DNA from: Siderastrea radians
Taxonomy: Eukaryota > Cnidaria > Anthozoa > Scleractinia > Rhizangiidae
Direction of reading: 5' to 3'
Assembly: GCA_964017195.1 (NCBI GenBank)
Contig: OZ024889.1
Coordinates: 53,414,711-53,478,710 of the forward strand
Length of the DNA stretch: 64,000 nucleotides
Positions 12,101-23,900 of the stretch are shown piece after piece. A program made the translations under genes and the position numbers. Within the stretch, counting starts at the first letter, position 1, and the number at the start of each line of letters is the position of its first letter. Below the pieces are notes generated by a model. It was not told the origin of the DNA. It searched no databases and saw only the letters and a list, made by a program, of their open reading frames with translations.

Positions 12101-15100
12101 GGGGCATCCTGTCCTTGATCCCCAGGGTATTAAAGGTATGTAAACCTATCAGACAACGAAACTTTGAGAGAAGAAAAATGTTTCGTTTGAGGTCCGCAAC
12201 AAGACCTGATTGCGTCATATGATGTTGAAATTAGGTCATGATTTCCAAAATGGCGGCCATCTTGGATTCGCCATCTTAGACTTCTTGCTCTTTTCATAAT
12301 CTCTGAAAACCACTAAAATTGGTCAAAAACTAATTTAAACCAATAAAGAAGCAAACAATGATCCAGAAATGTGTAATTTAGCACAATTAAGTTTAAAAAA
12401 TTTTATTTTAAGGAAATGGAAGGGTACCCCCTGCTTAATTCCGATAGTATTAAGTAGCGCTTCACCTAGGACGGAAAGTGAAAACAATAGGCCCGCGGCA
12501 CCGGGAACCGTTGCAACGTTGCCCGCTGTTAACTACTAATTAAATTAGTAACAAAGTTTTCATTGGCCAAAGGAGCATTAGCGCGAAATTCAAACAGACT
12601 TTCTCAGAAAAATAATCTTTATAGTGCGATTGCCGAGCCTAATTTAACACACGATATATGTTTTGAGGCAACAAGTAATACAGCGTAATTTCAGCGAAAT
12701 TGTATGTGAGGAAAGCTACATCTTTGAATTCAACTCTTTGTATAATCAAAATATCTATTGTTTTCCGTATTCGCGATGACAGAAATATCACTTACATGTA
12801 AGACCATTGGTTCAAATGTTCGCGGAAAATCAGACACCCGAATAGCGCGCGACTCCTCCTGCGCGAAACAAAACAATAACATACAACAGAATAAAAATGA
12901 AAATACAAGGTTTTCGATGACTTGTGGCGTTATATGCGCAAACGTTTGTCGTGTATTTTCTGATACATTTACAAACTGTTAATGTTCATCAAAAATCTTC
13001 AAAAAATATCGCCTTCCAGTGTATGTGTTTGTCCATTTCCAAGTCGCGGGAAAGTCTTCACCAGAAATAATAGGTATCTTTCTTCTAGCTTGAGTCCCCT
13101 TAAGCTTGCACAGATTCCTCGTACAGAGCTGTAAGAGCATAAACAGGCAACAGAAAGAACGGTCAATTGTTCGTTGAAAGAAATGTTTATGCTTCTCAAG
13201 CGACCAAGGTACACTTTCGCTTTGAATATTGCCAGGTCAGATATTTTCACACACCATTCGACGTTCAACAGCTGTACATGTAGATATTTTGCTGTTGCGA
13301 CAAGTTTAAAAAAATCCTCTGTGGAGATAAAAGTCCTCTTCAAGTTTATCCCTGTTAACCACGCAAAGAATTTTAGCGGCACTTTCTGATGCAGCTTCCC
13401 CGTGTCGCCTAAATCCAGACGTTCTCAGCGTCTCGCGGGCAGGCAGTCGATTTGCGGCCTTGAAATACAATTTTCCACTAAGTTAGGCATACAGACGCCA
13501 CACTACGAGATCTTCTGGGTCAAGATACTGAAAAACAAGCAGCCAAAAACAGAGAAGAGCCTCAACATGCCTTCGAGACGCTTTTTCGATTCCCCGATAC
13601 AGATTACTTTCACTGCGTACGTGACCGCCGACATGCCATGAAATTCGAGATACGACGGCAAAGCCCTCGTAACTTTTTTCGCGCACATACGAATTGCCCG
13701 ATAAACTGCCAAACAATAGATCGGCACATGATCGTTCCATACTTGAAGGCTACGAGCGTGCAATCGACAATTTTCGTAGAAAATACGAAGAGAAAGTAAT
13801 TTCAACCAATCAAATCGTTGCATTTTAATTGAATAAGCCAATTATGATGCGGTCGCGCGCGACATTCTTTGCATTCCTGTGCCGATTTCTCTTTCCCTCT
13901 TAGTCGAAGCGCTACTTAAAGCTTTACCAACGAAACGTGAAGGGGGTAAATTACTTCGGAAAAAGAGGTCTTTTTGAGGTCCACAACATGATCTGATGAC
14001 GTAACTTTTCGTGGAAGTTATTTTATGATTCCCAAAAGTGGCGGTTATCTTGGATCCGCCATCTTGGATTTCTTGCTTTTTCCAAAGCCTTCAAAAGCAA
14101 TTAAAATTACCCAAAAAGTAACAAAAAAACAATAAAATGATCTTAAAATGTAAAAGTTAGAGAAACAAACGTTTCTGATTTTTTTATTTAAAACAGTAAT
14201 ATTTAAATGCTTGAGAAAGCTACCCACGAAAATATGGTTCCCGTGGCAACATTAGTAGTGATGAGCGATGACCTGCCAAACCAATTTACTGTCAGTTAAA
14301 TTTTACGACAAGGCACGAAGTTTGGTATCTATTGCTTGGATATTAAAAAGTTACAAACGTTCAAACTCAGAGCGAACACTCACCCCCTCCCCCAGGCTGA
14401 ATAGGGTAAAGTCAGTCAAAAATTAGGATATTGGACAAAGCTTTTAATTAGTCTGCCTATTTCCTTGGAGTATCCTGCTAGCAATACTTGCAAAACTCGA
14501 ACAGAGCCGGCACTGGTGTTGTTTTAAAAGGACGTTCTAAATTCCTCCGATACTCAAGCACTTTGTAGGGCGAGGTATAAGGAAGAATTCTGAAACAGGT
14601 CTGTGAAGGCCTTGACGTTACTCAGGCCATTATGTGAGATCCGAATATAATATTAATTGACATATGTTACCTTTGAACAAGTCGGAAATCTGATCCACAG
14701 ACAAAGCCATCCCCACCATATAAAGATCCATAACTGATCCAACGAAAGGCTGGGTTATCAATGATATTTTAAATAAATCCGGGTGGTTTCCAATGATATA
14801 GTAGTGCTGGAAACGATCTGATAGAAAGAAGTATTCGTTCCATCGTTCTTTTAATGGTTTTTCTGTGCCATTCACGAACACTTTCATCTCAAAATGCCGA
14901 CATGTCACAGCTATATGATTCCAAACATTTCTCCTGAAGTGTGCTTCTTCCAACGTGTTGTAAACAGACAGAAAGACAATGGAACTTTTAATTGCTACGT
15001 ACAATAGTTTTCCACTGATTGACCTGACTGTTATTATAGGCCCCTCTGAACCAAAGGGTTTTACCCAAAATGCAATTGTGAAGTCACAGCTAGTGATATT

Positions 15101-18100
15101 TAAGCTTGGCACAGTAGCGTAGGAGCCGACTTGACTGAAATGCGCGGCCTTGCTGCCAGGACACCAACCCTCAGTAAAGTTCACAGAACCAAAATACCTA
15201 CAAAAGAAAAAATACCAACGTAGTTACATCAAGCAGAGTGTAATGTTGGAACAAGAAAGAATGTCTCGCCAGCATTCATCATGATCACTCACTGAGAGGA
15301 CAAGTACCACCTGATCATGGACATTTCTAAAAAGGATCAGCTCAGCGTTTTGGGTCATGCCTTGCAGGTTCAAGGATGGAGTTGGAAATGACTGTTATAC
15401 TCACTGGCGACATTTTCTCGTGAGATTTGGCCGATTTTTTCTTGTATATGTAATTTCAAACACCTTAGGTAGTATTTTAAGATAAATAACAGCTCTACTG
15501 ACCGCACATCAAGATCAGAACCATCTAAGAACCAGTGGCCATAAATTCCGTTACCTGAAAAAAAAGAAAGGTTATTTCTCGTCATGTCCGCTTCATGGTA
15601 CTTATTAAGAGGAATTAAAAGTGTTCGCCTTACAGTTGTGATACCTTACACACTTTCAAATAAGCACACACTGAAATTGAACGCAAAGGTTTACGCCACC
15701 TCTAACCTTAGGAGTATGAAAGTCGTGGCAATGAAACCTTCCGCTGCTAAAATTGAAATGACCCAACTGGAAACAGATTTCAGTCTTGGCTTAGTGTACA
15801 GGATTTTGATATATATAAACTGATTCAAAATAATCAAAGACAAGAGAAGGCATGACAATGATCTTAAGATGTAAAAAAACGCTGCCAGAAATTCGCAAAA
15901 ATTTTCATTAGAACTATTGATACAAAATGTAAAGAAAATGTATAGAGTAATGTTACATGATTATTTCGATCATATTAGAGTAATGTTCAGAACGATTAAC
16001 ATTCACTACCTTTACAGCCGTAGAGCTCCACTCTCATTGATATGTGACCATGCCAAGCTGTTGGTCGAAAACGGATGTAGCGTGCCATGATGGGTGGTGT
16101 TATTTCGTGAGGAACAACAGAATCCGGGTCTGTGTTTCCAACAAACTCCTAAATTAAACAAGAAGAAATTAATAAATGCAGAGAGATCACTGATGTCCCC
16201 TTTTTCTTTAAATTACTGGGCAGTGAGTTCCAGAGTCTTGTCGCAAACACACCAAAGCTTCCTTCTCCCTCAGTTTCACGATTGAAGCGAGGGCAGACGA
16301 GGTTAAGGCACTATAACGACCAGCTCGTGAATGTAAATCTGCATTACATTTGAGTAGGTCGAACGTAACATGTAAGTCGGACATCTTCCTTGTAGACGCT
16401 TAAGGACTAATGTAAACTTGTTAACCTTAACTTCGTCATAAAACGGGAACCACGCTAGTTTCTTAAAGAGTTCCACGCTATTCGATCTTGTTTCTGCTCC
16501 TACGATGACTCGGGCAGCGCGTTTTTGCAGCTTTAAGACTCTCATTATGTTATCTGCTGAACAGTCTGACCAAACAGTTGACCTATAGAAACAGCCCTTT
16601 GTTTGTCTTGCGGTTTCATCTCGCATCTGATTGTTAGTGCCGCAATTGAAAGGTTTCAAAATCAAACTAAAGTGTTCGCCGTACTTTTTGATTCACACTG
16701 TGAACGTGGTGCAAAGTTTAAATCATATTCAACGAGTTTAGGCTGTCAGCGTTTCGGTGAAGAAACTATACCTTTTCCGGACTTTTTTCTTGCTCCCTGT
16801 AGTACTGGAAGCTAAATCCATCATAACTGTACTGCAGTTTGTACTTGGTCACCCAATGGCTGTAGCCATTTTTTCCTTGAGTTGCTACACGTGTTACAGC
16901 AGTTTGCTGATTACCCAAATCAACCTGAAGCCATTGATTGATATCATTTGTGCGAGCTGACCACGATCCTGGCTCTCGAATTCTTCCTTGGATGGCGGCA
17001 TTATTAGCATTCCACAGCGAAGAGGCACTAATTTGTCCGTTAGAAATCTCACCATTCTCCATGCCGAGCGGTTGTGTACATTCTACATCTCGACATAGAT
17101 GCAAAGTAAAGTTAGTGCCTGTTCATTGCAATCTTGTGACAAAGGAATAGTTATTTGCAATTTTTTATAATCTAAAAGGTCCCATTAGCGTTATGGTTAG
17201 ACGAAACCTGCTAGTGTGTGAATGGTAGAAAGAAAGGACAGAAAAAGTCCATCCCTTAATACTTTGCGTCTTGAATTTCTGTTTTTCGAAGAACACGTGG
17301 GCTGCTGTTGAGAGTAATAACTAAATACAAACCCCTACAGTCGACTGTGTTCTCATCGTCGCTCCAGGCTCCCACCATTCCGCACCGAGTAGACGATGGG
17401 CCGTTGACTTGATAACCACGGGCGCAGGAAAAAGAACAAGTTGACCCATAATCTTGATTGGATGTGACACAATGGGAAGGCGAAACGCGCACACTACCCC
17501 TAAGAGTAATGTTTTGACACTTGGGTACAGGTGATGCTTTTAAAGAGAGAAGAAATGAATAAATAAATAAATAAATAAAAAAATGTATTGACCACTCTAC
17601 TTAACTGGTCATTAATATGTAGAGAAGTAGGATCACAACTTTGTACCCAACTCCACTCAAGGTGGGAAAGAAGAGAAATTCTAAAAGACATTCCACGGCT
17701 TGGAAGTAGGGTGAGCAGGGGAGATTGCACTTGCGTGTCTTAAAGGCGAAACTGACCTTATCCTACGATAGTCGATAAAAGAATAAGGCGATTGTAAAAG
17801 TAATATAAAGCGCTATTATGAGGAAACATGAACAGCACTAATGAAATACTAAGGAAAAGCTGTGTAGTAGATTGAGGGTAGATTGGTGCTTCACTTAGAT
17901 CTTGAAAATCATTCTAGACGCAAACGCAGCAATAAATTTTCACGATATTTATCACACCATCGTCGTGCAAGATAGTGAAGAGGAACATACACATGGCGGT
18001 TGGCAAACTTGGAAAAGGCTTGTAGTAGTGGGTGATGATGACGTGTGGCATCAACTGTCACGTCACTTCCTGGGATGTTATTTCATAGAGTCCATAGCCT

Positions 18101-20902
18101 TTGTGGGTTATCTTTTTTGGAATGAATAGGTGTCCGCTTACTCACAGACGCACAAAGAAAGCAGAGCGAGCGACAAACATAACAACATAGACTCTTGGAA
18201 CTCAAAAGAGTTACGTTTGATGACATAAAAATCAGAAGTAAGCCTTGACTTTGAAATGAGCCGAAATGCGATGAAAGTACTCATAACATTGCCTTGAGCA
18301 CTGCATTTTAAGGCAACGCTTTAATGCAATTTCCCTTTTTTTCAACTACAATTTCCTTTTGACGCTACAATCTTATTCTTTAAACGTTCTACAAATCTCG
18401 TATTTTCGCATCCCCGTTCAGAACCTGATACTCTCACTGGATTTTACTGCGCTAATTTTACACAATACCAATTAAGCCAATAAACACGTTCCCAGTTCGT
18501 GAGAAAGCTAGTGTTCAGTGTTCAATGCTCAATCTGATTCAATGTTCCGAGTTTTAAGTCACGACACATAACTTTATCAAACCGACGATAATAGGGACGA
18601 TAGGTTATCCCAGTTGCAAGTGCAGGTTAAATATAGCTCGTATCAGAACATCATCATGTCTGGCTTACCACTTATTTCACAAACGTAATTAAGGTGGGTG
18701 TTACAGTTGATGTCGTTCCATCTTCCTTTGTGGATTGAGGAACCCGGTTTCATTTCTGCACAGTGCTCCGCGCCTAAGTGGTTGTCAGGTTGGTCAGGTA
18801 TCCAATGAGTGTAGGTAGCCGCTGAACCATCAACCCACAGCCATCGTGAGGTGACATTCTGTAAACCAATCCACGTTTGTTCTTTTACATATGAAGCAAG
18901 AGCTTTTTGTTCAGCACGTGAATTCACAATTGCAAGGTTTGATCCCAGTGCCTCGCAATCATATTGAGCCTCACTCCAAATCAGGGTTCTGTTCGAAAAT
19001 TTGTAGCAAGAATCACGGAGATAAATCCAGGTTTTGGGGCATGTTGCTGAAACGTAAGTGAGTTGATGAAGAAGCTTAGAATACAAATGCTGCTTCAGGA
19101 GGGAGGTCATCATGCATTTTGAATAAATAAAAACCAATGCATCTTACAGGAAACAGAAGATATAAAAGTCTCAGATTAAAAACAGAGAAAAGGATTAGTG
19201 GGATTAATCCTTTGCAAATGTGTCTTTTGTGTGCGTTTGCAGACTGGGTGAAGGCTTATGCTAAAGGATTGCGTATAGTGTCTTACGCGCGCTACCTGGC
19301 GTGTGGTATGATAAATCATGTCAATTCCTGGCAGGTCATCTTATTGTCTATAGGTTGGGAGACATTTTTTAAATTCATAGATTCAGTTCAATTAATTTTG
19401 TATAAATGTCTAGGTACAACTTTTTCCATGAAAAAAGGAGGACGTTAAGATTATAAAGTAACCTTGTTAAAAATGTTAGGTTTTAACAAATGTAAAGGGT
19501 AGGTTGAACACAACTATTATTTTAGAACGTTCTCTGACTTACGACTGATTTCACAAATAAAACGGAGAGAATCGTTACATTTTCTATCGTTCCATTTTCC
19601 TTCAAAAGAACGTAAAACGATTTCTGCGCAATCTTTCTTCCCTTCACTGTCGCTGGGTTTTCCGTGATACCAGTTAGTGTAAATAGCGTGTGACCCATCA
19701 ACCCACAGCCATAGTGACTTGTCCTTGGAATCCCTGTGCAAACCAATCCATGTATTTTCTGCCCCCTTTCGCTCAAGGAGTTGTAATTCTTCTTGTGAAT
19801 GCAAGACTGCAAGCCTTGATCCTAGTGCCTCACAGGCTGATTTGGCTGAGTTCCATCCCAAGGTGTTGGACGAGATCCTATAGCAGGATCCGTAGACACC
19901 TGGAATCCAGCTGTCTGGACAAGGCCCTGAAATAAAATAAAAAAGAATGTAATCATTTCTTACTAATTCAAACAGAGTTGATTTAATAAAACGCGCAAAC
20001 ATCATTAACAGTGACAAAATAATTCATACCGGTCTCTTCGAAGAATGAATGAACTTCTTTCGCTTACTTAACGTCCAATCCAATTTTAATTGTTTCTGGG
20101 ACCTTCTTACGAAACAATTAGGGGATTGTAACTCTCATACAGCTTGAAAGAAACTTAAACTTAAACTTTGTTTAATAAACACTGACAACTCAGCGCAAGA
20201 CAAACGACTCAACCTCGAATCTGCTACAATATTTATAGATTTTCACTGTGAAACGCGAACGACAAATGTGGCTTCAATAATGCCAGTTAATGTCAGTGTA
20301 AACTAAGTTTTACACTGTAAGAATTAGAGCTCCTTCTACTTTTCCACAAGAGATATGCGTTGCCTTTCTTAATCTCCACTTTTGGCGGTCATTAATATCT
20401 GCCATAATACCCGTACGCATTTCGGGAGGATTATTCTGCCCTGAAATTAACCAGGTTGGAGCGCGCATTACATCAGCTACAAACATCAATGGTAAAAATT
20501 ATGCAGTGAAATATTTTAGAAGACAATATTTATGCATTTTACCGGAACCTAATACGTCCTGCTACAATTTTAGAACAGCTAGAAAATACCGGCTTCCTCA
20601 GATCAATACCAAAAGGTATCTCAAATCGTTCATACCGTTTTGCGCGGCACAGGCAACGTTGTAGATGCCTACTACATTTTATACCTTTTTAAAGCTTTGT
20701 ACTATAGTGATATATTTTAATGGTTATGTATATAGTTCTTTTTTTTTCAATATTTATATTTTATGGTTAGAAACATTGTTATTATTATCCTTTTAAAATT
20801 AGATTATGTCTATTAATATTATCGTAGTCTTATAGATCTTTTTTATTGACTTGTAAATAATTACGTAATTCAGCCTGGTGGCTGCGATGTAATTTTAATA
20901 AA

Positions 20903-20936
<34 letters not shown>

Positions 20937-23900
20937 CTATATTTAATCATGTTATTTGGTACAGCTCTGCGATAAATCAAACGAATTTGGTCGAATCTTA
21001 ATGTTACCAAAACGGTGCGGTGTAACGTACCTAAATCACATTAAATTTCTTTAACCTGCGATTCTATCTCGAATCTATCTACAAGGCTGAAGTCAGCATG
21101 TCAAACTGCTTTCCCATTGCACTTACCAAGTTGAATAGTATAGAAGAATATCTGAAATCCTTTTTTCTGCACACTGTCGTCCGTGTGAAATGTTAACACT
21201 GCGTAGTCTCCACTTACAACAACTTCCTTTCCAGTGAGCTCACCACAATATTTACCGACTTCCACGTTGTTATCATCCGTAATCTTCAAATAATCAAAGC
21301 TGCAGGATAAATCGTGTGGGGCTGCTTAGTACGAAACAATTAAATCTATTATAAAATCTCTTCAAACCAAGAATTTGCATTTAAAGAGACAATAAGCCTT
21401 TATCGTTCGTGCTTTGTGCCACTTAAGAATGTAGCTGCCGTGCATGCGCCATTGAATCAGAGTCTACCTTATTTTCCTTTACGAAATATAACGCAATTAT
21501 TGCCCGCGAGTGTTACACTAGGTCTTCGCAATTGATGTTTTTTTTAGGAAAGACGCACAGAAGAGGTCATCATACGTTTTAATCCCACCGAGTGACCACT
21601 GTTCAGAGACCGCAGCCAGACTGAGAAAAATATTTAACCTAACGGCAGGTTTCTATGAAAAATTGACAGGAACCGTCGAAAGTGACTTCAAATCGGTGAA
21701 ACAACTGAAAAGGATTTAACGTCTACTGACGTTTGGCGGCAGGCAGAACTCCAATGAATGAAGGAAATCCCATGGTAGTGAAATGATTCCATGTCGCTGT
21801 AATATTGTTTTAAAGAATTTTTGGAATGAAACTGAGAAATATATCGTTTTTAAAAATTGACATCAAGGCTTTCTTGCCGTGACCTGTTAATTTTAAGTTT
21901 ACGATTGCGTTCATTTATTTACCATTGATTACAAACGTCGTTGGTCACATTTATGAATGTAAGAGATTTTATATATTGATGGTCGTTTAATAGCTTGAAA
22001 AGATAGACAACCAATTAATCCGGCAACACAGAGGTGTCATAATTCGGTAAATTGTGATCGTCCAGGTGAGGGTAGTCGTGAGAAGAACTGTTTGTGGAGG
22101 GGTATCAGCAAGTTAACGTCTTATTCTATCCGCAACCTGAAGTTGTCACTGGTTTTCTTCCGTGCCATCCTTTTCGAAGAAGAAAAGTAGTTTCTTTGAA
22201 GTTTGCAACTTCTGGTGAAGACAAAGTTACCGGATCAATAATTCGTTCATTTGCCATTGTAATTTATGACTGCATTATTCTTTAAAGTATTTTCAGGGAT
22301 GAAGAAAATCACCTGAAATTGTGCAAAATAACCTGAAAAAAAAAGTGTTTTTTTTTGTCGCAAGTTTTTCATAGTTGTGCTATCATCCTCTGTTGATTTT
22401 TTTCTTTTTGTGCCTCCTCCTCTTTGTGGGTTGTCATAATTTTTACAAATATCCCAGCCCACTGACGATCGTATCAACCGGGTTCTACTGAAGCTGCGTG
22501 CACAAATTTCGTCCAACGGTTAACGATAACTATTGAATTGTGTGACAGTCGCGACCATTAATTTCGCGATTTTGATGTGTGCAAATTTCGCGACACTTAA
22601 TTTTCGCGATTTTTTTCAAAGGTTGTGTAAAAGGTCACTTAAATTTTGCGATTTGGGGATGGAATTTTGCGATTCTAGGTGAAAATTCGTTGTCGATGTT
22701 GGAATATGAATTACAAGGAGCCGATGAATGGAGAGTTTGAGGAATGTACGAAGGAAGTGTTGCAGAACTGAAGTAATAGAAAGTAGCGATAAGACGAGGC
22801 TTTTGAAAAAATAGTCTATCAGTTATTTCGATAGTCGTCATTGTTTGTGTTTCAGTGCCTGCAGGAAGTTTTTCTAAAAATAAAAGCGTGACAACAGACA
22901 CAATTTTCGCGTCAGCAAAATCTCGCGACACTCATTTTTTGCAACACTAAAATTTCGCATTTTTGAATAAAGTGTCGAAAAAAATTAGGTAATAAGGTAT
23001 TAGCACTCAATTGTATTTTTCTTGCAGGATGTGGGCCAATTTACAGCGCTATGAGATTTTGTGCCAAGTTCTGTCATTTTCTGGTACGAGGATGTCGCAG
23101 TTTTGTAATTGTTTTTCAGCACTGCATAAGTTACTTTTTTGGAAATTTTATAGTTTTCGGCGTTTATTTGAATTTGTTTGTGGCAGCTCAGCCAGCTTTA
23201 AATTTGCTAAGCTAGCGCCGTAAAATTTCTTTTTTATGTCTGAGACGCAAGTTGCGATCCAGAACCGCATTATTTTAGTCAGACATTTTGTATTTATGTT
23301 CTGTTATCTAAATTCTTGGATTTGTTTGTCTATTTGGCATTTCGAGTTTGAGAGCAAAAAAGGAAATGACAGTTATGGAAAAGGAACATTATTCGGTGAA
23401 AACGGCTTGCAAAAGAGGACGAAAGCGCAGAACCCAGAGAAAAATGCCTGTCGGACTTTTTCTTTAAAATAATAATTTTTTTGCAACAAGACAAATCGCG
23501 GTTTAGGCTTTTTTTATCTGCTAATACAATATTAATGAAGTCTTCCTTACAACAGAGGGGCAACTCCCATAATTTGCTAGGAATCAATCAGTTGTCAGTA
23601 AATTTTGCAAACCGAATGGGTCAATACATGCCTCTGAGTAGGGGCCGGTGAGGACCGGTTAATCCTTCTTTTGCGAGGGAGTCTCATTAATTTGAGGGGA
23701 ACCATTAACGTCGATGACGTCATAGGTTATTCTTAGTCATGTGATTCGAAATCACTAAACGGTGAGGTTACTTCATGTCTTGCCGCATTCATTTTCCACT
23801 GCAGACAACCATTGTTTCCTTCACCATAGAAAAGCTTTTTCCAGCTCACTGATTCTCGGCAGACAATGGGATGAGGAACTCACCTCCGGTCTCCATAGAC

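Noticed and set aside
13483..13841. Overlapping minus ORFs of 85 and 112 codons
   Set aside because: No homology; inside the TTAA-flanked element; two overlapping frames are open, which suggests composition instead of coding.
16766..17104. F5/8C exon as the start of a separate discoidin gene (Met at 17104)
   Set aside because: The Met lies in the intron; an AG acceptor at 17089-17090 joins in phase with the CCP exon upstream.
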